Assembly: GCA_038209365.1 (NCBI GenBank)
Contig: JBBQXS010000017.1
Span: 1 to 64,000 of the forward strand
Direction of reading: 5' to 3'
DNA length: 64,000 nt
Source of the DNA: DASQHW01 sp038209365
Lineage (GTDB): Bacteria > Actinomycetota > Acidimicrobiia > IMCC26256 > PALSA-610
Position 1 is the first letter of the stretch. Each line of letters starts with the position of its first letter. Positions 1-8,651 of the stretch are shown here, one piece after another. The position numbers and the translations under genes are program-made. The notes under the pieces are model-generated. The model was not told the DNA's origin. It made no database searches and saw only the letters and a program-made list of their open reading frames with translations.

Positions 1-143
1 TCGGCAGTATCGGGCCAACACACCACTCGGTATTTCGCGCCCTTTGTGACATCCGGGCTGGTCGACGACACCGACCCGCCGACGCGCGAGGAGAGCACAA
101 ACTGCCTGGTCACAGGCGCGGCCGAGTTTTCGGCACCCACAGG
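1..143 (+). repeat. Right end of a 339-bp inverted-repeat element (copy 1, partial)
   Basis: This segment matches 26784-26925 almost base for base, including the outer end GAGTTTTCGGCACCCACAGG. The left part lies outside the window. The right end abuts, and shares its terminal GG with, the inverted repeat of the IS6 element that follows, so that element probably inserted at or deleted up to this boundary. No coding function is assigned. Confidence 0.7.
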
Positions 144-957
144 CTCTGTTGCGTTGAGTCGGACCGACCCGCGCGGGAAGGCTCTCGCGAGTTCTCTTGG
201 TTAGATCGTGCGGGCGAGTTCGGTGAACGCGACCGCGACGCGACGATGAACACGCGCGTCAACGCCGAGTTCGTAGTGGCCGCGCCGCACGTTCTGCATC
301 AACGCGTGACCGCCCATGATGATCCTCGCGGACCGGGCGCGTTTGAGGCCCCGCATCGCTCGCAGACGGGCTTTGAGTCGGCCGTGGTCGGCTTCGACCC
401 GGTTGTTCGCATACTGCTCGGTGTTGTGAAACGCGCTGGGCATGAGTTCGTGAATCGCTCGTGCCAGCGCGGGTGCCCGATCGGTCACGACCTCAGCAGG
501 CTCGCCGTGGGCACCGAGCGCTGACGCGAAGAATCGTCGGGCGGCTCGGATGTCGCGCCGGGGCGAGACGTACACGTCGATGACCTGGCCGTACCGGTCG
601 ATAGCCCGATATACGTACCTCCACCGGCCCGTCACCTTCACATGAGTCTCGTCCACCAACCAACGATCCCCAACGCCGTGGCGGCACGGCCGTGCCGCGT
701 CGACGAGCAAAGGCGGGAAGCGCTGCACCCACCTGAAGACCGTGACGTGATCGACTTCGATCCCACGCTCGACCAGCAGCTCCTCCAAGTCGCGATACGA
801 CAGGCCATACCGCAAGTACCAACGCACCGCGAGCACGATGATCTCTTGGCGGGAACCGATATCCGGCGAACGCCGAAGGGGCCGACAGATTCAGGCGGCG
901 GGCGTGGCGACGTGTCATCCCGCCACTCTCGCACCCCGCGCTCAATGCAACAGTGCC
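142..957 (-). mobile_element. IS6-family insertion sequence, 816 bp
   Basis: The ends are imperfect inverted repeats: GGCTCTGTTGCGTTGAG at 142-158 and the complement of GGCACTGTTGCATTGAG at 941-957. These resemble IS6/IS26-type termini, and 816 bp is normal for the family. The flanking 8-mers (CACCCACA and ACTTCAAC) do not match, so no target duplication is visible, as is common when IS6 elements move by cointegration or adjacent deletion. It carries one transposase gene on the minus strand. Confidence 0.85.
201..918 (-). pseudogene. IS6-family transposase with an N-terminal frameshift
   Basis: The protein from the GTG at 836 has the IS6 DDE core: the LAVRWYLRYGLSYRDLEELL helix-turn-helix region, WLVDETHVKV (first Asp), VVTDRAPA (second Asp), and NNRVEADHGRLK (Glu). 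The usual family N-terminus, ending FAGYRFPP, lies just upstream in a different frame, starting at the ATG at 918. The two frames join if one base at about 846 is removed, restoring FPP-EIIVLAV. So either the gene is broken by a one-base insertion, a programmed frameshift joins the parts, or the shorter GTG form is used. The catalytic triad is intact. A truncated relative lies at 26025-26586. Confidence 0.8.
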
Positions 958-1683
958 ACTTCAACATCGCCGCGGGTCGAGTCCCCTCAGGGGACGTAAC
1001 CGAACGCGACTCGAACCGGCAAATCACACATCTCGCCCGGGCAGTTCTTCGATATTGCCCCTCGAAATGGAAGGCTGAACAGCTCGTCGTGGGGGTTCAA
1101 GTCGGTGGGGGGACACAAACCCTAACCCCACGCGTTGGCGCCGACGGTGAGTTCCTGATTGCTGCGTGACCGGGCCCACTCCCCTGCCGAGGGCGGCCGG
1201 CCGAAGGGCGCGCGTGCGGGAGCCCGGCGGGTTCGACCTCGGCGAGGAAGCCGAGTGTCCGACGTCGACACGGAGGACCGGCAAGCGGACGGGTGCAGTC
1301 AGTGCGAGCGCCCGCAGATGGTTCCGTCACCTCCGGTGGCGATGACCAGATCGGCGGATGCCGCGAGCACGTCGATCGACACCGGGTCTCCCAGGGGCCG
1401 CGAGGGGTGAGGGTCCCGCGAGCGTCACAACCCGGGTGCCGTGTTGCGTTGCCCAGTCACGGATGCCGGCGAACACCTCGATCCAGTCACGCTCGGGTGA
1501 GCGATCACGCCGACGCTCCCGAGCGGAGTCCGACGGACGTCGACGATCGATCCGGCAGGCGGGCATGGATCCTGGTCGGTCGACCGCGGTGGAGCTACAT
1601 GTCGCGGTAGCGCTTCGCACCAGCGAGATTGGTCTGCAGCGACGAGGCGACATACGAAGAGGACGCGCGTAGCCTCAGCGCCG
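958..1683. other. Stretch without a clear gene; possible decayed fragment
   Basis: No intact gene is recognised between the IS6 element and the ABC permease. On the minus strand (about 1310-1510) two overlapping frames read like a decayed Rossmann-type protein: SPERDWIEVFAGIRDWATQHGTRVV in pieces, then after a frame change VSIDVLAASADLVIATGGDGT. The GGDGT ending recalls nucleotide-binding kinases, but the match is too short to name. The promoter of the downstream importer may also lie here. Confidence 0.3.
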
Positions 1684-2700
1684 GTGGACGATGACTCGAT
1701 CGTCGGCGCCTCGATCCTTCCGTCGCGGCGGCGACGCCGGCTTGGTGCTGCGGCGTCGTATCTCGGTTTGCTGTTCGTCTTGATCACGTTGAACTTCGCG
1801 CTGCCGCGCTTCATGCCGGGCGACCCGATCGACGCACTGATCGCCCAGAGCTCGAGCAATTTCACGTTCGGCGAACCGAGCCGAGCTGCGCTCGAGCGGT
1901 ACTACGGCCTCGACGAACCGCTGCCACAGCAGTACGCGCACTACCTCGGGCGGCTCACCCGCGGTGATCTCGGGCGATCGATTGTCACGAACGCGCCAGT
2001 GTCCGAAGAAATCGCGCGCCGTCTTCCGTGGACGCTGCTTTTGATGGGAACGTCGCTCCTTCTCGCGACGGCGATCGGAATCCTCGCGGGAGTACACAGC
2101 GGGTGGCGTCGCGGCCGGTCACTCGATCGGACATTGCTCGCAGGGCTCTTGGCGGTGCGCGAGTTCCCGGCGTTCTTGCTGGCATCCATATTGCTGTTCG
2201 TGTTCGCCGTGAAGCTCGGCTGGCTTCCGCTGTTCGGAGCGGAAACGCCCTTTGCCGATTTCGGGTTCGGCGGTCGGATCGTGGACATTGCCGAGCACCT
2301 CCTCCTGCCGACGCTGGTGCTGACCGTCGGGTTGACGGCGGGAACCTTTCTCGTCATGCGCGCGGGCATAGTCAACGAGCTCGGCTCCGACTATCTGGTC
2401 TTGGGCAGGGCGAAGGGACTGCGCGAGCGTCGCCTCAAGTATCGCTATGCGGCGCGAAACGCACTGTTGCCGGTGCTCAGTCTCACCGCGCTGCAGCTGG
2501 GTTTTCTCGTCACCGGTGACGTGCTCATCGAACGGGTCTTCGCCTACCCGGGGCTGGGCAATCTGCTCTACGCGTCGATCGGCTCGCGCGACTACCCGAC
2601 CATCCAGGGCGTGTTCCTCGTCGTGAGCGTGAGCGTCGTGACGGTGAACGCGCTGACCGACGTCCTCTACCGTCGTCTTGATCCCAGAGCCGAGCGATGA
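1684..2700 (+). CDS. ABC transporter permease, DppB/OppB/NikB type
   Basis: This 338-residue inner-membrane subunit belongs to the peptide/nickel ABC importer family (BPD_transp_1 fold). An N-terminal helix at about residues 22-42 is followed by the typical periplasmic region with PGDPIDAL, then about five more hydrophobic segments. The cytoplasmic EAA-type loop, which docks on the ATPase, reads GRAKGLRERRLKYRYAARNA at about 241-260. Start is the GTG at 1684. The stop overlaps the next permease start (ATGA at 2697), so the two are translationally coupled. Substrate is not readable from the permease. Its position beside a nickel-enzyme cluster makes Ni import possible, but dipeptide transport is equally compatible. 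Confidence 0.9.
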   Translation: MDDDSIVGASILPSRRRRRLGAAASYLGLLFVLITLNFALPRFMPGDPIDALIAQSSSNFTFGEPSRAALERYYGLDEPLPQQYAHYLGRLTRGDLGRSIVTNAPVSEEIARRLPWTLLLMGTSLLLATAIGILAGVHSGWRRGRSLDRTLLAGLLAVREFPAFLLASILLFVFAVKLGWLPLFGAETPFADFGFGGRIVDIAEHLLLPTLVLTVGLTAGTFLVMRAGIVNELGSDYLVLGRAKGLRERRLKYRYAARNALLPVLSLTALQLGFLVTGDVLIERVFAYPGLGNLLYASIGSRDYPTIQGVFLVVSVSVVTVNALTDVLYRRLDPRAER

Positions 2701-3548
2701 ACCCACGTCGCACATTGCGCGATGCACTGCGAGCGCCGATGGTGATGCTCGGTCTCTCACTCATCGGCATGCTCGCCTTGGTAGCCGCGCTTGCGCCGCT
2801 GCTCGCGTCGCACGGCCCGAACGCGATCTCCGGACCGGCGCTCGAGCGCCCATCGCCACAGCATTGGCTCGGTACTGATGTGCCGGGTCGCGATCTGTTC
2901 GCCCAGCTCGTCTTCGGTGCGCGCGCGTCACTCACGGTTGCTGTGCTCGGCGGATCGCTGGCGATGGCGGGTGCGATCGTGCTGGGCGTGATTCCCGCCT
3001 TGATCGGCGGCGGAACCGATGCGATTGCGACCCGCGTCGCGATCTTCGTGCTCGCGTTGCCAGGGCTCCCGCTGCTGATTCTCATCGGCACGTTCGCAGG
3101 GAACAGCCGCATCGCGATCATCGTCGTGATCGCCGTGATTGGTATGGCTCCGAACGCGCGCATCTTGCGCGGCCAGGCGCTGAGCCTGCGTCAGCGCGGC
3201 TATATCGCGTCGGCCCGCGGGTTCGGCGGCGGGCCGCTGTACATCGCGCGTCGTCACCTTGTGCCCGGCCTCGCGCCGCTCATCGTCGTCGGGTTCGTCA
3301 ACTGGGCCGCAGTGGCGATCAGCCTCGAGGCAGGACTCGCGTTCCTCGGCCTCGGCGACCCGTCGTCGATCAGCTGGGGCATGATGCTCAACCGTGCGCT
3401 GTCGCAGCAGAGCCTCTACTTCAGTCCCTTGTGGGTGTGGTGGGTCCTGCCCGCGGGGTTCGCGATCACGGTAGCGGTGCTCGGCTTCACCCTGGTCGGA
3501 GTCGGGCTGGAACCGACGTTCAACCCGCGGTGGCTGCGGACGTCGTGA
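2697..3548 (+). CDS. ABC transporter permease, DppC/OppC/NikC type
   Basis: This 283-residue second permease is the partner of the preceding subunit. It has one N-terminal helix (about 14-36), the family-typical LGTDVPGRDLFAQLVFGAR segment at about 59-77, and further helices. An EAA-type loop around residues 172-195 contains ASARGFGGGPLYIARRHLVP. The conserved GLGDPSSISWGMML stretch near the C-terminus is diagnostic of this family. The start overlaps the upstream gene by 4 bp. The stop overlaps the GTG start of the ATPase gene, completing a tightly coupled operon. Confidence 0.9.
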   Translation: MNPRRTLRDALRAPMVMLGLSLIGMLALVAALAPLLASHGPNAISGPALERPSPQHWLGTDVPGRDLFAQLVFGARASLTVAVLGGSLAMAGAIVLGVIPALIGGGTDAIATRVAIFVLALPGLPLLILIGTFAGNSRIAIIVVIAVIGMAPNARILRGQALSLRQRGYIASARGFGGGPLYIARRHLVPGLAPLIVVGFVNWAAVAISLEAGLAFLGLGDPSSISWGMMLNRALSQQSLYFSPLWVWWVLPAGFAITVAVLGFTLVGVGLEPTFNPRWLRTS

Positions 3549-5299
3549 CCGCGCTTCTCGAGGTACGCGATCTCCGGGTCACTTTCGGCGGCGACGTCGA
3601 GGCGGTCCGCGGCGTCACCTTCTCGATCGAACGGGGCGACTCGCTCGCGATGGTGGGCGAGAGCGGTTCCGGCAAATCGACGATTGCGCACAGCATTCTC
3701 GGGCTCGTGCAGCCGCCCGAGGCGCGCGGCAGCGTGCGCCTTGGCGGCCGCGAGGTGCTCGGCGCTGATGTCGTCACACTGCGAGAACTGCGGTGGTCGG
3801 TTGCCGCGCTCGCGTTGCAGGGCGCTCCGTTCAATCCGGTGATGACGGTCGGAGCCCAGATCGTCGAACCACTCATCGATCGTCTCCGCGCCGACCGTTC
3901 CACGGCTCGGGCGAAGGCGCACGCGCTCGCCGACGAAGTCGCCCTCGACCCCGCGCTTCTTGATCGCTACCCGCACGAGCTTTCGGGTGGAGAACGCCGC
4001 CGTGCGACGTTGGCGATGACGTTGGTCCTCGACCCGGAGTTGGTGATCCTCGACGAACCGACCGCCGGGCTCGACCCGGCCACCCGCCGGCGGGTCGTGG
4101 ACAACATCCGCCACCTTGCCGACCGGCGCGACTTCGCGTTACTGGTGATCTCTCATGATCTTCCCGACGCGGCCGCGCTCGCCGAGCGGACGATGGTGCT
4201 CTACGCGGGCGAAGCGATGGAGCAGGGTGACACCGTCCCCGTGATGGGCGAGCCCGCGCACCCGTACAGCTGGGCGCTCGTCAACGCGTACCCGGTGATG
4301 AGCACGACGAAGGATCTTCGGCCGATCCGCGGCCTGCCGCCCGACCCTCGTGCGGTGCCGACCGGCTGTCCGTACCACCCGCGTTGCACGCAAGCGGAAC
4401 AGCAATGCGTCGACACTCGTCCGATGCTCGCCGAGTCACGGGACCGGCTCGTGGCCTGTCACTTCGGCGGCCTGAGAGAGCTCCTGCGCGCCGAGGGCGT
4501 CACCAAGACGTTCCGTTCGGCCGGTCGTGCAGTGCGCGCGCTCGACGACGTGACACTCGCGGTGCGGGAGGGCGAGTCCGTGGGAGTGATCGGGCCGTCG
4601 GGCAGCGGCAAGTCGACGCTGGCGCGGATCTTGACCGGTCACCTCGCGCCCGGTGCCGGTCAGGTTGTCGTGCGCGGAACACCGTTGCCGATGACGTGGC
4701 GAGGCGCGGCCGCGAAGGAACTGCGGCGCGCAGTGCAGTTGGTGATGCAGGATCCATCCGATGCATTGTCGCCGCGCATGACGGTCGAGGAGCTCGTCTG
4801 CGAGCCGCTCGACCTCGGCAACGAAGTCGACCGGGAGCAGCGACGCGTCGCGGTCGCCGAGATGCTCGAGCAAGTGGGCCTGCCTGCATCCGGTGCGTTT
4901 CTCGAAACGCTCCCGCACGAGCTCTCCGGTGGTCAGCTGCAGCGCGTCGCCTTGGCTCGCGCCCTCGTGCTGCAACCCAAGCTCCTCGTCGCGGACGAGC
5001 CCACCGCAATGCTCGACGCCTCCGAGCAGGCGCGTGTGCTGGTTGTGTTGCGCGAGCGTCAGATCGAGATGGGACTCGGGCTCGTGCTCGTCTCGCACGA
5101 CATGGCCGTCGTGCGCAAGGTCGTCGATCGCATCGTCGTGCTCGACGGCGGGCGTGTCGTCGAAGAAGGGTTGTCACAGCACGTCGCGGTGGCGCCGGCA
5201 AGCCGTACGGGTCGAGACCTTCTCGACGCGGCGCCGTCGTTCGATGTCGTGCGCCACCCCCGGTCTCCCCCCGCAACCGAGAACAAAGGACGACGCTGA
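3545..5299 (+). CDS. Fused double ATPase of peptide/nickel ABC importer (DppD-DppF type)
   Basis: This 584-residue cytoplasmic protein has two complete nucleotide-binding domains in one chain. The first has Walker A GESGSGKST (about 36-44), signature LSGGERRR and Walker B LVILDEPTAGLD. It is followed by the oligopeptide-transporter C-terminal motif GCPYHPRCTQAEQQC. The second has GPSGSGKST, LSGGQLQRV and LLVADEPTAMLD. Most systems of this type (Dpp, Opp, Nik) use two separate ATPases, so this is a natural fusion. The GTG at 3545 is chosen because it overlaps the permease stop (GTGA) and begins directly with the domain start TALLEVRDL. The reading frame is open further upstream, but that would overlap the permease extensively. 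Confidence 0.9.
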   Translation: MTALLEVRDLRVTFGGDVEAVRGVTFSIERGDSLAMVGESGSGKSTIAHSILGLVQPPEARGSVRLGGREVLGADVVTLRELRWSVAALALQGAPFNPVMTVGAQIVEPLIDRLRADRSTARAKAHALADEVALDPALLDRYPHELSGGERRRATLAMTLVLDPELVILDEPTAGLDPATRRRVVDNIRHLADRRDFALLVISHDLPDAAALAERTMVLYAGEAMEQGDTVPVMGEPAHPYSWALVNAYPVMSTTKDLRPIRGLPPDPRAVPTGCPYHPRCTQAEQQCVDTRPMLAESRDRLVACHFGGLRELLRAEGVTKTFRSAGRAVRALDDVTLAVREGESVGVIGPSGSGKSTLARILTGHLAPGAGQVVVRGTPLPMTWRGAAAKELRRAVQLVMQDPSDALSPRMTVEELVCEPLDLGNEVDREQRRVAVAEMLEQVGLPASGAFLETLPHELSGGQLQRVALARALVLQPKLLVADEPTAMLDASEQARVLVVLRERQIEMGLGLVLVSHDMAVVRKVVDRIVVLDGGRVVEEGLSQHVAVAPASRTGRDLLDAAPSFDVVRHPRSPPATENKGRR

Positions 5300-7041
5300 T
5301 GGAAGACGATGTCCCGATGGAACCGACCCGTTCGTTCGTCTTTGACCGCCGCCGGTTCCTGGTCGGCGCCGCCGCGAGCGCCGGCGCGCTGGTGCTGGCG
5401 GCATGCGGGGATTCGAAGAACGCGAAGTCGACGAACACGCCGGGCGGAAGCACCAGCCCGACGGGCGAGGACCCGCGCACGTTGGCGCCCCTCGCCCGGC
5501 CCACCTTGCATCTCCCGCACGGCGCGTTCGGGTTCCCGTCACCGTTTTCCTCCAACGGCGGCATCGGTTACATCCAGATGAGCCTGCTGTACGACACGCT
5601 GCTGTGGAAGGACGGCACGGGCGCGCTGCTCCCGTGGCTCGCGTCGCGGTTCGACCGTTCGGCCGACAACCTCACGTACACCGTTGAGCTGCGCCCAGGG
5701 CTGAAGTGGAGCGACGGCGCGCCGCTCACCGCCGACGACGTCGTATTCACGTTCAACTACTACGCCGAGCAGACCACGTTGCCGCCGCCGGTCATTGTCC
5801 AACCGCCTCAGGGCATCGCATCCGTTCGCGCAAGCGGTCCGACCAAGGTCGCGATCACACTGGAGGCACCCGACGTGACCTTCGTCGAGCAGGTCGCGGG
5901 CGCGCTGCCGATCGTGCCCCGTCACATCTGGTCGAAGGTCGCCGATCCGTCCTCGGCGCAGAACCGCAGCCTGCTCGTCGGGTCCGGCCCTTACCGGCTC
6001 GAGTCCTACACCGGCGACGCCGGTCCACTCCTCTACACCGCGGTCGACGACTACTTTCTCGGCCGCCCGTTCGCGCAGCGCATCCAGTTCAACGAGGTGG
6101 ACGACGAGTTCGCAGGGGTGCTCGCCCGGGCCATCGACGCGGGAGGAGGCGACGGCGTGCGCGCCGATGTGCTTGCCCAGTTCGAGCACGACCCGTCGTA
6201 CGGGATCGTCACCGCGCGCGGCACAACGACGTTCCCGCTGTACTGGAACCTGAAGAAGGGTGGGGCGCTCGCGGATGTGAAGTTCCGCCAGGCGTGCGCC
6301 AAGACCATCGACCGCAAGGACCTCGTGACTCGACTCGCCGGCGGCCACGGCGAGCCGGGAAACCCGGGTTTCTTGGGCCCCGAGAACCCGTTCGTGACGA
6401 GCGTCGAGCAGTACGACGTCGACGTACCGGGCGCCAACGCGCTCCTCGATTCGGCCGGATACTCGCGTACCGGCGGCACCCGGAAGGGCCCGGATGGCGC
6501 GTCACTGAGCTTCGAGTTGCTCGTCGGCAACGACCAGGCCCCGCTCGCGGAGGTGCTGAAAGGCGCCCTCGCCAAGATCGGGGTCGAGATCAAACCGAAG
6601 GCCGTCCAGATCGGGCCGGCCTTGTACGGCACCAAGCTGTCGGGGAACTACGAAATGGCCGTGCTCGTGTACCCCGGGCCGAGCCCGGGCGGTCCGAACG
6701 CCGATCCCGACCTGCTGCGCCAGGCGTTCTCCTCGAAGGCGCCGCTGTCATTGACCGGCGCGACCGGATACGCCGATGCGGAGTTCGACGGCCTCGCCGA
6801 GCGGCAACGGTCGGCGTTCGATCAGACCACACGCAAGGATCTCGTCGGGCAGATGCAGCGCATCATTGCTCGCGACGTTCCGGTGCTGCCGCTGTACTCG
6901 CCCGAGCGCGTGGTGGTGTTCCGCAAGACCGTCCTGGACCGGTGGTACTTCACTCCGGGCCAGTTCCCCACGTCCGACGACAACAAGCAGCTCTTTGTCA
7001 CGGGGCTCACGACCGGCACCGCGATTCGCCCGACCAAGTAA
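5299..7041 (+). CDS. Family 5 extracellular solute-binding lipoprotein of the ABC importer
   Basis: This 580-residue SBP_bac_5-type protein captures the substrate outside the membrane. The N-terminus carries a twin-arginine-like signal, DRRRFLVGAAASAG, and a lipobox LAAC, so it is probably a lipid-anchored Tat substrate. The core motifs include YDTLLWKD, YTVELRPGLKWSDGAPLTADDVVFTF and GSGPYRL. A good ribosome site (AAAGGA, 5285) precedes the ATG at 5299, which overlaps the ATPase stop. It is the last gene of the importer operon. Family 5 includes oligopeptide, dipeptide and nickel (NikA) binders. Nothing read here fixes the ligand. Nickel is suggested only by the hydrogenase cluster starting 41 bp downstream. 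Confidence 0.9.
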   Translation: MEDDVPMEPTRSFVFDRRRFLVGAAASAGALVLAACGDSKNAKSTNTPGGSTSPTGEDPRTLAPLARPTLHLPHGAFGFPSPFSSNGGIGYIQMSLLYDTLLWKDGTGALLPWLASRFDRSADNLTYTVELRPGLKWSDGAPLTADDVVFTFNYYAEQTTLPPPVIVQPPQGIASVRASGPTKVAITLEAPDVTFVEQVAGALPIVPRHIWSKVADPSSAQNRSLLVGSGPYRLESYTGDAGPLLYTAVDDYFLGRPFAQRIQFNEVDDEFAGVLARAIDAGGGDGVRADVLAQFEHDPSYGIVTARGTTTFPLYWNLKKGGALADVKFRQACAKTIDRKDLVTRLAGGHGEPGNPGFLGPENPFVTSVEQYDVDVPGANALLDSAGYSRTGGTRKGPDGASLSFELLVGNDQAPLAEVLKGALAKIGVEIKPKAVQIGPALYGTKLSGNYEMAVLVYPGPSPGGPNADPDLLRQAFSSKAPLSLTGATGYADAEFDGLAERQRSAFDQTTRKDLVGQMQRIIARDVPVLPLYSPERVVVFRKTVLDRWYFTPGQFPTSDDNKQLFVTGLTTGTAIRPTK

Positions 7042-7082
7042 CACGCTGAACATCGGTAACCTTGCGAGCCGGAGGTCACACC

Positions 7083-7832
7083 GTGAAGATCGCGATCGTC
7101 GGCAAGGGTGGTTCGGGGAAGACGACGACGTCGGCCGTGCTTGCGCGCCGGCTCGCGCAGCAGGGCGCGCGCGTCGTGGCGCTCGACTGCGATACGAACC
7201 CCAACCTCGGGATCTCGCTCGGCGTCGGGGAAGACGAGACCGAACGGCTGGTGGGAATGCGCCAAGCACTCGACGCGGCCGGCAACGCCGATCAGGATGC
7301 GCACGCCGCCGACTGGGCCACGCTGCTCGACCGCTTCGGTACCGACGCGCCCGACGGCGTGACGCTCGCGGTCGTGACGCAGATCGACAACCCCGAACCG
7401 GGCTGTCCGTGATGCGGTCTCTCTCCCGAGCAGTTGCTCGGGTCCGTTGATCCCGGCGCATCCGTCGTCGTCGCCGATTTCGAAGCCGGTCTGGGGACAC
7501 TGACCCGCCTCGGTGACGTGCGCGTCGATGTCGTGGTCGTCGTCGTCGAGCCGATGGCGAAGTCCATCGAAGTCGGCACCCGGGCCGCCGCGTACGCGGC
7601 GACACACTCGACCGACCGCGTCGTGGTGTTAGCCAACCGAGTACGCAACGACGACGACCTCGGCGCGATTCAGCGCGCCTTTCCCACGGCCGAGGTCGTG
7701 GTGGTCCCCGACGATCCCACCATCGGTGAGGCCGATCGCCGCGGGGTCGCGCCGCTCGATGTCGCGCCGACGTCGCCGGCCGTCGAAGCGATCAGCGCGC
7801 TTGCGTCGATCGTCGCGCCTCGCGCGCAGTGA
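7083..7832 (+). CDS. CooC/MinD-like ATPase with in-frame UGA at its cysteine motif (candidate selenoprotein)
   Basis: Read through one UGA (7410-7412), this is a full-length 249-residue P-loop ATPase. It has the deviant Walker A GKGGSGKTTT (about 9-18), LDCDTNPNLGISLG, then GCP-UGA-CGLSPEQLL at residues 108-117, VVVADFEAGLGTL (Walker B region), and a C-terminal half with VVVLANRVRNDDD. Paralogues in this window have GCTCGHHA or GCLCSAHA at the same place, the Cys-x-Cys metal site known from CooC. Both halves are in the same frame and both look like preserved coding sequence. Thirteen nucleotides after UGA lies a perfect hairpin (7425-7442). Start is the GTG at 7083 after GGAGGT. Alternatives are a nonsense-mutated pseudogene, a sequencing error, or two separate polypeptides with a restart at the TTG at 7434. 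CooC proteins drive ATP-dependent nickel insertion into carbon monoxide dehydrogenase. A similar role in hydrogenase maturation is inferred here. Confidence 0.7.
7425..7442 (+). promoter_or_regulatory. SECIS-like hairpin downstream of an in-frame UGA
   Basis: The sequence CCCGAGCAGTTGCTCGGG forms a perfect 7-bp stem closed by the four-base loop AGTT, or 8 bp with a two-base loop. It starts 13 nt after the UGA at 7410-7412, and its apical loop begins 20 nt after it. Bacterial selenocysteine insertion elements are short stem-loops at about this distance with a G among the first loop bases, so the geometry fits. GC-rich coding DNA can give such hairpins by chance. Confidence 0.45.
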
Positions 7833-7835
7833 CGC

Positions 7836-8594
7836 TCAGGTCGGGATCGCGGGGGTGGTCGTGTCGAGGAACTCGATGAGTGCGTCGACTGCCTCGCGCA
7901 CCGGACCGGCAAGCGTGCCCACGGCCGCACCCGCGCGGTCGGCGTCGGCAACCGCCGGTTCGTAAGGAATGACGCCGCACAACTCGACGCCGTACTCGGC
8001 GCACGTGTCGGCGAAGAACGCGACGTCGTCGGGAAGACGCGCCTTGTTGCCCAACCCGTACGTGCGCGGGATCCCGAGCTCGTCGGCGAGGGCTTGGGTC
8101 CGCGCCGCGGTCACGACCGACTTCCGACTCGGTTCCATCACCACGACGAGAATGTCGGCGTGGGCCAGCGTGCCGCCCGATCGGCTCAAATGTTCGAGAC
8201 CAGCTTCCATGTCGACGATGGCAACGTCGGCATGGTCCTCGATAGCCATGCCGAGCAGGCTGCGGACCGCGGCGTGGTGCCCGCACGTGCATCCCGCGCC
8301 CGCCTGGTCCACACGCATTGCAGACAGGAGGCGCGGGCCGGCCGGTGTCACGCGTCCGTATTCGCGCAGCAATGCGTCGGCGCCGAGCGTGCCCGAGCCC
8401 ACCGCGAGGTTGCGCGGAATGACGGGGATCGCTTCGGTCTCGGCCAGCGACAGGCCGAGCGAGATGCCGAGGTTGGGGTTCGAGTCGGTGTCGACGGCGA
8501 TGACCCGCTGTCCGGCGGCTTCGAAGCCCCGCGCCACCAGCGCAGCCACGGTGGTCTTCCCAACGCCGCCTTTGCCGACGATCCCCAACTTCAT
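7836..8594 (-). CDS. CooC/MinD-like maturation ATPase with CxC motif
   Basis: This 252-residue P-loop ATPase has the deviant Walker A motif GKGGVGKTT near the N-terminus and DTDSNPNLGISLG. The Cys-x-Cys motif sits in GAGCTCGHHAAVRSLL, followed by VAIVDMEAGLEHLSR (Walker B region) and GLGNKARLPDD. In CooC the CxC pair at the dimer interface binds metal (Ni or Zn) and ATP hydrolysis accompanies nickel insertion. A hydrogenase role is inferred from the location. Start is the ATG at 8594, preceded by a strong AGGAGG. It is transcribed opposite to its neighbours. Its 3' end faces the gene at 7083-7832 with 3 bp between stops, and 57 bp separate its start from the next divergent ATPase gene. Confidence 0.85.
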   Translation of the reverse strand: MKLGIVGKGGVGKTTVAALVARGFEAAGQRVIAVDTDSNPNLGISLGLSLAETEAIPVIPRNLAVGSGTLGADALLREYGRVTPAGPRLLSAMRVDQAGAGCTCGHHAAVRSLLGMAIEDHADVAIVDMEAGLEHLSRSGGTLAHADILVVVMEPSRKSVVTAARTQALADELGIPRTYGLGNKARLPDDVAFFADTCAEYGVELCGVIPYEPAVADADRAGAAVGTLAGPVREAVDALIEFLDTTTPAIPT

Positions 8595-8651
8595 CGTGCT
8601 GCCTCCTCGATCCTTCCGAGTGTTGCACGCCCAACAAGGCGCCGGTGCCTC

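Noticed and set aside
958..1683. Several open frames on both strands after the IS6 element
   Set aside because: They overlap, lack ribosome sites and match no family. Only a faint decayed Rossmann-like trace on the minus strand was kept as a note.
4384..5298. N-terminal extension of the binding protein frame from 4384
   Set aside because: It lies inside the ATPase gene in another frame. The Tat-like signal and lipobox start at 5299 with a ribosome site.
7413..7460. The hairpin after the UGA as a transcription terminator
   Set aside because: No U-run follows, and the downstream sequence remains protein coding, so a terminator is unlikely.
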